A stretch of 64,000 bases of DNA from Granulicella arctica (GTDB lineage: Bacteria > Acidobacteriota > Terriglobia > Terriglobales > Acidobacteriaceae): the NCBI RefSeq assembly GCF_025685605.1, contig NZ_JAGTUT010000001.1:3534001-3598000 (forward strand), written 5' to 3'. The position numbers and the translations under genes were made by a program. Positions 17,801 to 25,533 of the stretch are shown here, piece after piece. The first letter of the stretch is position 1; each line of letters begins with the position of its first letter. The notes under the pieces are model-generated. The model ran no database searches, was not told the DNA's origin, and worked only from the letters and a program-made list of their open reading frames with translations.

Positions 17801-17867
17801 GGGTACCCCCCTCCCCTGTACCTCAAGCACCAAAGTCTTCAAAACAGGTGGTTTAGGTGGGTACTTA
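17801..17867 (+). repeat. Interspersed intergenic repeat, copy B
   Basis: A 67-bp partner of copy A at 1832. It begins with GGGTACCCCCC, carries CTGTACCT and the 17-bp core AAGTCTTCAAAACAGGT, and ends with TTTAGGTGGGTACTT. It sits in the 273-bp space between cinA and the PAS protein, in which I see no gene. The GGGGGTACCCCC at 17799-17810 is a perfect palindrome. Confidence 0.7.
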
Positions 17868-18002
17868 GTCTGGCGAAGCAATAGTACGTTGCGGTGCGAT
17901 CAGGGGCAAGCATGTGTAGGGGAGCGATGTTTGTCAAGTTCCCTACTCCTGTAGTCTACCGGGCAATTGCGTGTCGAGGGTGGTCACGTTTCGCCAGCCC
18001 TT

Positions 18003-19217
18003 TCACTTCGCCAGAGGCGAGGGCTTCTGCCGTGCTGCGCGTTTCTTGGGAGGGGCCGGAGTCTCCGTGAAGAGAACTTCGAGCGAGGCAACGGTGATGC
18101 CGTAGACGGTCCCGTTCGCGGAACGTGCCGGAGCGTAGTTGACCAGCCAGCGACGAGGGGTGTGGGGCGTGGCAATGAGCCTTCCTTCGACGACGTGTTT
18201 CTCGATCGTCTCCCCGGCTGCGACTCTTGTGAGGAGGGCGCGAAGCTCCGTGGAGGGGGTCGTGTTGAAAGCCAGGTTCAGGGCCTTTTTGCCGAGGAGC
18301 TCCTCGGCGGGCAAGCCCAGGATCTCCGCATGTCTGTCGTTCAGGCGCAGAAATCGAAAGTCTTTAGCATCCAGAAGAGCAAGGCCGATGGGGACATTGC
18401 GATAGACGGCGTCGAGCTCAGCCCATTGATCGTAGAGTTGGGCTTCGCGCTTTTCACTGGTCTGACGGCCCAGAACATGGTCGGTGACCTCGGCAGCGAG
18501 AACCATGATTCCTGTGACTTTACTTGCTACGCTACGGATGGGGTGATAGATGAGGTCGAAGTAAAGGCTCTCCTCACGTGCTGCGTTTCCTTTAAAAAGA
18601 GTGGTCGGGACCTCTTTGCCGACGTACGGCCTGCCTGATGCGTAGACGCTATCCAGCAGTTTGTAGAAGGGTTGACCTTTGAGGTCGGATAAGGCTTCGC
18701 GAATGGGCTTGCCCAGAATATCGGAGGCATCCCGGCGGATGAGAGCAACAAAGGGTTGGTTGATGAAGATGCAGTGATGCTGCGGACCGGCAAGCATGAG
18801 GAGGGGCATGGGCGCCTGGATCATGAGTTCATAGAGTCCACTGACTTGAAACGGATCGAAGACGGAGGTGGGAGGTGGGGGCAGAACCTCGTCGTTCTCT
18901 CGACGACTCATCGACCTGCGTTCGCGAAGACCGAGGAGGGCGAGTTGGTCCGAACTAAAGTTCACGTCCAGCCAGTCAGGCGAGGAAGCCGGATTCCGGA
19001 CGGTTTCGAGAATTGCGGAGAACAGGCGCGTCGTGTCTTCTACGCCGACGTTTGCAGAGATCAGACGCAGGAGGAAGGCTTCCTCATCTTCATAGGTTCT
19101 GATGAGCGCAAGTGGTTCTTTGTGAGAGGGCTTCTGGGAATCCAACTCAGCCTTCACGAAGAATCGTCCGTCCTCGGTGACCCCGAAGGCGACTCTCAAA
19201 GCAGCCCTCCTTACCAT
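18003..19217 (-). CDS. Tandem PAS-domain protein without an output domain
   Basis: About 404 residues, probably cytoplasmic. After an N-terminal region (RVAFGVTEDGRFFV) there are two PAS folds. The first centres on PMPLLMLAGPQHHCIFINQPF (about 135-240). The second centres on NVPIGLALLDAKDFRFLRLN (about 265-370), with the typical EILGLPAEELLGKKAL. No histidine kinase, GGDEF, PP2C or HTH domain follows; the protein ends in a basic tail (PKKRAARQKPS). It may be a partner-binding sensor, or a kinase that lost its output. The ATG at 19217 is my choice; a TTG at 19346 would add 43 residues. Confidence 0.75.
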   Translation of the reverse strand: MVRRAALRVAFGVTEDGRFFVKAELDSQKPSHKEPLALIRTYEDEEAFLLRLISANVGVEDTTRLFSAILETVRNPASSPDWLDVNFSSDQLALLGLRERRSMSRRENDEVLPPPPTSVFDPFQVSGLYELMIQAPMPLLMLAGPQHHCIFINQPFVALIRRDASDILGKPIREALSDLKGQPFYKLLDSVYASGRPYVGKEVPTTLFKGNAAREESLYFDLIYHPIRSVASKVTGIMVLAAEVTDHVLGRQTSEKREAQLYDQWAELDAVYRNVPIGLALLDAKDFRFLRLNDRHAEILGLPAEELLGKKALNLAFNTTPSTELRALLTRVAAGETIEKHVVEGRLIATPHTPRRWLVNYAPARSANGTVYGITVASLEVLFTETPAPPKKRAARQKPSPLAK

Positions 19218-19402
19218 GCGGTTACGTGCAGTGCTAGTGGAGAAAAAGGGGCAGAGTGCTCTAGCGACTCGGAGGAGGATGTTACTAACGTTTCGCTTTG
19301 TCGGCTTGGAGACATAGTACGCCCTAAACGATGGATGAATAATCAATCCACCGCCATAGAATTTGCTGATGGCAGAGGCGGCGTAACTAAGAGAAAAGTC
19401 GA

Positions 19403-20473
19403 CTAGATAAGGCGGCGGCCTTCGATGTCGAGGGCTATGTGGAAGAGGGCGTCGCGGGTGGCGAGGGTGGCGTTGCCGTCTTCGAGGAAGGCGAGGCCGA
19501 TGAGGTTGGGACCGGAGACGGCGAGGGTGGCCTCGCGGGTAGGCGTGACGCGAACGATGCCGCGCTGGCCGTGGAGGCTGGCGGCTACGAAGAGGTTGCC
19601 GTCGACATCGAAGGCCATGCCCTGGGCGCGGCCTAGTCCCTGGTAGAAGACGGTGATGTTGCCGTCGCGGTCGATGGAGTGGATGGCCTGGTTGGAGGAG
19701 GTAGTGGGTCCGGTGACGAGGAGGTCGCCGGCGTCGTTGAAGGCGAGGTGGTAGGCGACGAAGGAGGGCTCGAGGGTGGCGAAGACGAAGATCTCGCCGC
19801 TGGCTCCCATGGAGTCGGGTTTGCCGATCTTGAAGATGGTGCCGGAGCGGTCGCCGACGAAGAGGTTGCCGTCGCGGTCGAAGGCGATGCCGGTGGCGAG
19901 GCCGAGGCCCTCGGCGTAGGTGGAGACGGCGCCGCCGGGGGAGACGCGGTAGATGGTGCCTTCGGCGCGGGAGCTGGTGTAGAGGTAGCCGTCGGGGTCG
20001 AAGGCGAGGCCGGTGGGGTTGAGGAGGTCGCGGACGAAGGGGCGGAGCTGGAAGTCGCGCTCGATCTTGAAGATGGAGACGGGCATCTGCTGACCGCGCG
20101 AGCCGGAGAGGGTGGCGTAGACGTTGCCATCGAGATCGACTGCGGGGTTGGCGACGGGGTGCAGGTTTTCGGCCATGGGGACGGCGACGCGAAGCTGCAC
20201 AGGATTGCTGGCTTCGCCATTGCGGTGGAGGACGACGTCTCCCGAGATGGAGCCCTCGGGGATGCGGAGGATGGCCTGGGAGCTGCGGCTGAAGGTGGTG
20301 CGGGCGGGGGTGTCGCCGATATTGGCGGAGGGGAGTGCGTCGGTGCTGGCATTCGGGGCACCAAGATTTCTACCGTGGAGGGCGACCTCGCCTCCGGGCA
20401 TGGCGGCGTGCGGGTGGACGTGGTCGATGTGCGGCGCGGTGGGGCTGGGCTCGTGATGGAAGAGCGATGGCAT
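19403..20473 (-). CDS. IPT/TIG plus NHL/SMP-30-type beta-propeller protein
   Basis: A 356-residue protein. The first 90 residues look like an IPT/TIG immunoglobulin fold (HIDHVHPHAAMPGGEVALHGRNL). The rest is a six-bladed propeller with repeated blade motifs such as NPTGLAFDPDGYLYTSS, LATGIAFDRDGNLFVGD and RAQGMAFDVDGNLFVAA. This is the pattern of NHL and gluconolactonase-like (SMP-30) folds. No signal peptide is evident, so the location is unclear. Catalytic metal ligands of true gluconolactonases cannot be confirmed, so binding rather than catalysis is possible. The gene has a high-GC, highly biased third position. Confidence 0.8.
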   Translation of the reverse strand: MPSLFHHEPSPTAPHIDHVHPHAAMPGGEVALHGRNLGAPNASTDALPSANIGDTPARTTFSRSSQAILRIPEGSISGDVVLHRNGEASNPVQLRVAVPMAENLHPVANPAVDLDGNVYATLSGSRGQQMPVSIFKIERDFQLRPFVRDLLNPTGLAFDPDGYLYTSSRAEGTIYRVSPGGAVSTYAEGLGLATGIAFDRDGNLFVGDRSGTIFKIGKPDSMGASGEIFVFATLEPSFVAYHLAFNDAGDLLVTGPTTSSNQAIHSIDRDGNITVFYQGLGRAQGMAFDVDGNLFVAASLHGQRGIVRVTPTREATLAVSGPNLIGLAFLEDGNATLATRDALFHIALDIEGRRLI

Positions 20474-20670
20474 TGGATCTAGTTTACGGCAGGCGAAGAG
20501 GCCTACGCGGCTTGCACAGCCTGGCGCGAACGAAACGGATTATTGGTGCGGGGGGTGCAGCGCAAGGTCCGTGGAGCCTGTTTTCCGGATAGGCGGCATC
20601 AGGGAAGCTCGTGAAGAGGGTGCTGGTATCCTCGAAGGCGCTCCTACCTTTCAAAATTATTTGAGGCCTA

Positions 20671-21226
20671 ATGTCACGTCTGTTGTCACTATGGCTTCCT
20701 TTCTGCCTGTTCTCCGCTCTTCCTCTTACGTCAACTGCGAGTGCCCAGATCTCCGTTTACGGTACCGGCGCGGTCGCCAGATACGGGCTGAAACCTGTCA
20801 ACTCCTCAACTCTTTCCTTCAAGTCGGGTGCGCCGGGCTTTGTTGTTGGAGCCTTCTACAACTTTCCGATCGAGAGCCGGGTCACGGTGGGTGTTGACGT
20901 GCGGCTGGCCGAGAGTCCGGGTGCGAAGGGCGGCATGGCCAGCGCGGTCGCTCTTCGCGTCGGCTTTGTACCCCATCATGTGCCACTCAGGCCTTACTTC
21001 GAGATCGGCGGAGGTGTGCTCAGGACCTCTACCAATGCTGAGTTGGTGACCGATGAAGTTCGTCCCGGGACCTATACCAACGGCGCTGCCATCTTTGCAT
21101 TCGGTCTCGATATTCCCGTCACACTCGATTGACATCCGCGCACTAGATATTGGGTCTGAGGCGAGCGATTCCAGTGGGGTTGGGTATGCGGACAGCGGTA
21201 TCGTGTTCCATTTCGGCCGACGCTAG
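20671..21226 (+). pseudogene. Outer-membrane beta-barrel protein, frameshifted near the C-terminus
   Basis: The signal peptide (LFSALPLTSTASA) leads into a small eight-strand-like barrel of alternating strands (GFVVGAFYNFPIES, VTVGVDVRLAES, YFEIGGGVLRTS). The original frame stops at 21130-21132 after 153 residues. One base out of step from 21128, the reading continues as IDIRALDIGSEASDSSG and ends with GIVFHFGRR and a stop at 21224. This restores the aromatic last strand that outer-membrane barrels need. An extra G (21127) or loss of two bases explains it. Either the gene is recently broken, or the base is a sequencing error. Confidence 0.7.
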
Positions 21227-21300
21227 AGCGCATCGCGTTTCATGCTCTCGATCGACCTGGAACATACAGTTCTCCGCGTAGGCGACATCCTGTAAGCTTT

Positions 21301-21330
21301 CCCCGACAACTTCGGTTGTCGGGGCTTCTT
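21301..21330 (+). terminator. Strong terminator with UUCG tetraloop
   Basis: Perfect 10-bp stem CCCCGACAAC / GTTGTCGGGG closed by a TTCG tetraloop, followed by CTTCTTTC. It lies 75 bp after the end of the barrel gene and 47 bp before the VOC gene, so it separates the two. Confidence 0.85.
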
Positions 21331-21376
21331 TCTGGAATGACGCCGGACTTCGTGTAGTTGATTGATCGGAGGGGTG

Positions 21377-21757
21377 ATGGGGCTGGAGACGATAGGGCAG
21401 GTCGGCATTGTGGTGCGGGATCTGGCGCAAGCTAAGGACTTCTACCAGCATGTGCTGGGAATGAAGTTTTTGTTTGATGCCGGAAGCATGGTGTTCTTTC
21501 AGTGCGGATCGGTCCGGCTAATGATTGGGACGGCTGAGGCGGGGAAGCCGTTTGTGGCTGCGGGCACGATTCTCTACTTCAAGGTTGCGGACATTCAGGA
21601 GTCGCATGGCGCGCTGGCGGCGGGCGGGGTGACGTTTGTTGCGCCGCCGCATCTTGTGGCGAAGATGCCGGGGCATGATCTGTGGATGGCGTTTTTGAAG
21701 GATCCGGATGAGAACGTGATTGGGTTGATGAGTGAGGTTGCGCGGGCTGAGGTCTAG
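21377..21757 (+). CDS. VOC (glyoxalase/bleomycin resistance) family protein
   Basis: A 126-residue single-module vicinal-oxygen-chelate protein with two beta-alpha-beta-beta-beta units. The first unit holds QVGIVVRDLAQAKDFYQHVLGM. The second holds LYFKVADIQESHGAL and ends with the typical FLKDPDENVIGLMSE, where the Glu/Asp region usually supplies a metal ligand. Function cannot be assigned: family members include lyases, dioxygenases and drug-binding proteins. The ATG at 21377 is preferred because GGAGGGG lies 5 bp upstream; an ATG at 21362 also exists. Confidence 0.88.
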   Translation: MGLETIGQVGIVVRDLAQAKDFYQHVLGMKFLFDAGSMVFFQCGSVRLMIGTAEAGKPFVAAGTILYFKVADIQESHGALAAGGVTFVAPPHLVAKMPGHDLWMAFLKDPDENVIGLMSEVARAEV

Positions 21758-21766
21758 GGAATTCGC

Positions 21767-22273
21767 TTAGAGGAAGAGCAAGGCGATGTGGGCGCAGGCG
21801 AGGGCGAGGATGCCTGCGGCTACGTCGTCGAGCATAATGCCGGTGCCGCCGTGGAGGCGCTCGAGCTGGCGGACGGGCGGCGGCTTGAGGATGTCGAAGA
21901 GGCGGAAGAGGAGGAGCGAGAGGGCGGCGTGTCGCCAGTCGGCGGGGATGGCGATGAGCGCGATGAGCTGACCGGCTACCTCGTCGATGACGACGTGGCC
22001 GGGGTCGTCGCGGCCTGATTCACGGGCGACGATGGTGGCGGCGGGGATGCCAATGAGGGTTGCGGCCAGCGCGGCGATGATGGTGCCGAGGGTGAGTTGG
22101 AGCGGCGTGGGGTGGAGGGTGTGGGCTACTCCGAACCAGAGGAGGACGGCGGCTACGGAGCCGTAGGTGCCGGGGCCGGGGCGGAGGAGGCCTGCTCCGA
22201 AGAAGGTGCCGACTAGCCAGGCCCAGGTGGTGCGGATTTTGGGGAGGGTTGTTAGGGGTGTCTGTTTGGCCAT
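21767..22273 (-). CDS. pgpA: Phosphatidylglycerophosphatase A
   Basis: Membrane phosphatase that converts phosphatidylglycerophosphate to phosphatidylglycerol. The 168 residues carry the signature FGAGLLRPGPGTYGSVAAVLL near residue 20, DPGHVVIDEVAGQLIAL near 90, and FRLFDILKPPPVRQLERL near 120. DDVAAGILAL follows near the end. All acidic metal-binding residues expected in the family appear to be present. It is 11 bp from the FUSC gene that precedes it on the same strand. Confidence 0.93.
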   Translation of the reverse strand: MAKQTPLTTLPKIRTTWAWLVGTFFGAGLLRPGPGTYGSVAAVLLWFGVAHTLHPTPLQLTLGTIIAALAATLIGIPAATIVARESGRDDPGHVVIDEVAGQLIALIAIPADWRHAALSLLLFRLFDILKPPPVRQLERLHGGTGIMLDDVAAGILALACAHIALLFL

Positions 22274-22284
22274 GAAGCTTTAGT

Positions 22285-23442
22285 CTACGTGGCGGCGGGT
22301 TGTTCTTTGTGGCGGCGGAGGGCGTCGAGGTGGATGGCGAGGGCGATGAGGCCGCCGGTGATGGTGCAGACGGCGCGGCGATGGGCGATGAGGGCTCCGG
22401 GAAGCTGGTTGAGGGAGAGCAGGAAGACGATGTACGAGGTGAGGCAGAGGGTAAAGAGACCGTAGTTGACGGTGTTGGTGGCGTAGGCGCAGAAGGCGAA
22501 GGCGGCGGCGAGGATGGCGAGGTAGATGGGGTCGGGGTGGATGTGGACGAGGAAGAAGGTGGAGAGGACGGCGCCGACGAGGGTTCCGCCGATGCGGAGG
22601 AGGGCGCGAGTGAGGGTCTCGAAGAAGGCGGGCTTCTGGACGAGGAGCGCGGTCATGGGAATCCAGTAGCCGCTCTGAACTCCGGCGCGCCGGTAGACCT
22701 CTGCCGCGAGGGTGACGGTGATGGCGAGACGGAGGGCGTAGCCGAAGCTGGTGGCCTGGCTGAGGCGTGGGAGCGCTTTGGGAATGGCGCGGAGTTGGGT
22801 GAGGAGGGTGCGGCGGTCGATGCGGTCGGGCTCCTCGATGTGGAGGAGGTGGTTGACGCTGACGCCACCGGCGTAGGGGAGTTGCAGGAGATTGTTCTTC
22901 AACTCGGGGAGGAGCTTGAGGAAGAGGCTGGTGACGAGAATCTGGAGGCCTCCGCCGAGGAGGATGAGGAGGCCGCGGATGAAGGCGTGGTAGAGGTCTG
23001 CGGGGAAGGCGGAGGTGACGAGGAGGGTGACGACGGCCTGCTGGCCGACCCAACTGATTCCGGCGGCGCGGGCGGTGAGGAGGCCGTAGATGAAGCTCCA
23101 TGCGGCGGCTGCGGCGAGGAGGGTGAGGCCGCGATGGCCGACGATCATGCCGGCGACGGTCGAGAGAAACATGACGATGGTGGCGGCGATCATGGGCCAG
23201 AGGCGGGAGTCGGCAATGCGCTGGTTGATGCCGAAGCCTACGGTCATGGCTCCTCCACCGGCGATGAGGCCTGCGGAGGGATGGCCGACGAGGACGCCTG
23301 TGACGAGGCAGAGGGCGATGGAGATGGAGCAGATGAGCGGAACGCGGAGGTAGAGGTGGGTCCAGTCGAAGGTGTACAGGTCGGCGAAGTAGCCGTGATG
23401 GGCGACCTGGGCGACGGGCGGGGTGGAAGGTGTGGTGGCCAC
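22285..23442 (-). CDS. FUSC family membrane transporter
   Basis: A 385-residue inner-membrane protein of the fusaric-acid-resistance/YccS type. There are two blocks of about six hydrophobic helices (roughly residues 30-185 and 255-375), joined by a cytoplasmic stretch with the conserved LPELKNNLLQLPYAGG region. The second block has SGYWIPMTALLVQKPAFFETLTRALLR, which is the FUSC signature. Family members are thought to export aromatic acids or other amphipathic compounds, usually with HlyD/EmrA-type partners. No such partner is nearby, so the substrate is unknown. The gene lies directly upstream of pgpA on the same strand. Confidence 0.85.
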   Translation of the reverse strand: MATTPSTPPVAQVAHHGYFADLYTFDWTHLYLRVPLICSISIALCLVTGVLVGHPSAGLIAGGGAMTVGFGINQRIADSRLWPMIAATIVMFLSTVAGMIVGHRGLTLLAAAAAWSFIYGLLTARAAGISWVGQQAVVTLLVTSAFPADLYHAFIRGLLILLGGGLQILVTSLFLKLLPELKNNLLQLPYAGGVSVNHLLHIEEPDRIDRRTLLTQLRAIPKALPRLSQATSFGYALRLAITVTLAAEVYRRAGVQSGYWIPMTALLVQKPAFFETLTRALLRIGGTLVGAVLSTFFLVHIHPDPIYLAILAAAFAFCAYATNTVNYGLFTLCLTSYIVFLLSLNQLPGALIAHRRAVCTITGGLIALAIHLDALRRHKEQPAAT

Positions 23443-23489
23443 TGTGTCTATTTTCTATGATGCCTTGGGTTGAGACGGTAAGCGCCGAT

Positions 23490-23549
23490 GCAGGTTCCGT
23501 TCGGTGGCGAAGGCAACCGCAGGTCCTTCGACTTCGCTCAGGATGACGG
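23490..23549 (+). repeat. REP-like intergenic repeat
   Basis: A further copy of the 2818 repeat: GCAGGTTCCGTTCGG, a short middle part, then CGCAGGTCCTTCGACTTCGC and TCAGGATGACGG. It lies in the 180-bp space upstream of the FUSC gene. Confidence 0.7.
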
Positions 23550-23621
23550 TATGTGGATGCTCGGCAAGAAAGAACGGCGACCCTATGTGGGCCGCCGTTA
23601 GAAAGAGATTGCAGGTCGACG

Positions 23622-25280
23622 TTACTGGTGGAATAGCTTCAGCTTTGCGGGTACGGTTCCGGGGGTGAAGGTGACGCCGCGAAGGACTTCAGCGAAGCCT
23701 GCATCCTTGATCTCCATGAAGGGCATAAGGGCTCCGACAGCGGGGCTGGTGTTTGAAATGAGATCAGCGAAGGCTACGAGCTTGTTGGGGTCGGCACCCT
23801 GATCACCGCCGCCACTGACGGTTGAGGTAATGGCGTAGATGACAGCGACCGTGCCCTCAACTCCGACAGCACCGGCGATGTTGCGGATGCCGTCAGTGGC
23901 CGGGGCCCATGGCAGGTTGGTTGCGGGGTTGTTTCCGGTGGGATAGTTGGCGACGGTGTAGGGGATGCCGAGCTTCAGGCCGGAGTTCAGCGTGTAGGCA
24001 AGGCTCCAGAGCTGTGTCTGGGGGTTGAAGACCCACTTCTGGAGGCCAGCGGTGGTCTGTGCGGCGGCAGCAGCGTAGGGGGTGGTTCCGCTGAAAGTAC
24101 CGTTGCCTTCATCCGCTACGTAGAGGGTGTTTTCGTTGGCGAAGAAAAGGCCGAAGGGGAAGCTCGGGGTCTTGGCCGTCTTGGCTGGGGTGGATGGGAA
24201 GCCTGCGAGGATGCACATGTTGCTGGGTAGGCCGGTGGTGGCGAGGGTGGTCGTGCTATACGGGATTGAGGTAGTTGGAAGCGGTGCACCAGGCTTAGGA
24301 AGACCGATGCCGTTGGGGCAGGCGCCGCCTACGGTGTCGACGAAGTAGACGGTGTTGACCCCGTTGCTGCCGCTGCCCTTGGTGTAATAGAGGACGTTGT
24401 TGAAGACGGTCATGCCGCGGAAGTTATCGTCTTTGCCGATCTTGTCTGCAGCGACGCCGAGCTGGGCGATGCTAAAGCTGGCGACGGGGGTGGGGAGGCC
24501 GGGAGCCTGGGGAACTTCGCTGCCCGTGACGGGGGTGATGATCTGCGCGCCTGCTCCGGCGACGACGCCGTAGGGCTGGGGGTTGGCTCCATCGCCAGCG
24601 TTGCCGGCGGTGTAGTAGAACTCGTCGCCGCCGTAGTTGTTGAGGATGGCGACGCGGCCGTTGTTGCCGCTGTAGGCGTCAGTTTCAGTGATGGTGAGGT
24701 CGCCGGCCTTGTTGATGCGGGCGACGGCGCGGTAGGTGGGAACCTGTCCGTCTGGATTGGTCGGGTCGATCGCGCCGGGGGTGTTGGAGTTGGAGACGTC
24801 TACGGTGTTGGGCGCAGCGACGTAGCCCATGAAGGTGATGAACTTGTTGTCGAGGGAGAGATTGAGGCCGATCTCAGACTTGGAGCTGAAGCTGGTGACG
24901 AGCTTCTTGTTGCCGGTGCTCGGGATCTCAAGCGTGTTGATAAGGGTGCCCTCGACGGCAAGCTGGTCGAGGTAGATCTTCGAGGTGATGCCGAAGGCCG
25001 GGTCATAGAGAACATCGTTGAAGACCTGGGGATAGGTGCCGTTGTAGGGCGCACCGGTCGATGCGGAGCAGGCGCCGAGGGTGGTTGCGCAGTTCGGGGG
25101 GAGGATGGTGCCAACTTTGACGGTGTTTGCCTTGCTCTCATAGACGCTGCGGCTGACGACGAGATTGCCGGGCGTGAACTGCTGTGCGAAGGCAGGGAGG
25201 CTGGGGATGAGGGCACAGAACGAGAGGGTGGCGATGCCTTTGGCGAGAAGGCGCGACGATACGGAACGACTGGGCTGCAT
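23622..25280 (-). CDS. Large secreted protein of unknown function
   Basis: A 552-residue protein with a clear signal peptide (SFCALIPSLPAFA, cleavage before QQFTPG). The mature part is rich in Gly, Asn, Thr and Ser and reads as repeated beta-hairpins (EIGLNLSLDNKFITFMGY, DNFRGMTVFNNVLYYTKG, PFGLFFANENTLYVADEGNG). This suggests a beta-propeller. Pairs of cysteines occur (PPNCATTLGACSAS, GACPNGIG). I recognise no catalytic motif. It is probably periplasmic or exported. It is monocistronic, with 180 bp to the FUSC gene and about 250 bp to the MutS-like gene. Confidence 0.7.
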   Translation of the reverse strand: MQPSRSVSSRLLAKGIATLSFCALIPSLPAFAQQFTPGNLVVSRSVYESKANTVKVGTILPPNCATTLGACSASTGAPYNGTYPQVFNDVLYDPAFGITSKIYLDQLAVEGTLINTLEIPSTGNKKLVTSFSSKSEIGLNLSLDNKFITFMGYVAAPNTVDVSNSNTPGAIDPTNPDGQVPTYRAVARINKAGDLTITETDAYSGNNGRVAILNNYGGDEFYYTAGNAGDGANPQPYGVVAGAGAQIITPVTGSEVPQAPGLPTPVASFSIAQLGVAADKIGKDDNFRGMTVFNNVLYYTKGSGSNGVNTVYFVDTVGGACPNGIGLPKPGAPLPTTSIPYSTTTLATTGLPSNMCILAGFPSTPAKTAKTPSFPFGLFFANENTLYVADEGNGTFSGTTPYAAAAAQTTAGLQKWVFNPQTQLWSLAYTLNSGLKLGIPYTVANYPTGNNPATNLPWAPATDGIRNIAGAVGVEGTVAVIYAITSTVSGGGDQGADPNKLVAFADLISNTSPAVGALMPFMEIKDAGFAEVLRGVTFTPGTVPAKLKLFHQ

Positions 25281-25533
25281 GGGTTCTCCTGGAAAGCGAC
25301 CTCTCGTCTGAGATGGGCCGCGGAACTTACGCTAGCAGTCGTTTGGGAGGCGATTGTTACAGCAGATTGAATGTGAACGGGAAAGCATTCCGGGTTACCA
25401 GAAATCGGCTGGCAGGACGTTATTTTGGGTACTTAAGGCCTGGCTTTGAGTGCCGGTAAGAACTGCACGATCTCCTGCGATTTCAACGACTTAAGCTTAT
25501 CTTAAGGTTGATGCTGGGGTGCGCTTATTGTCT

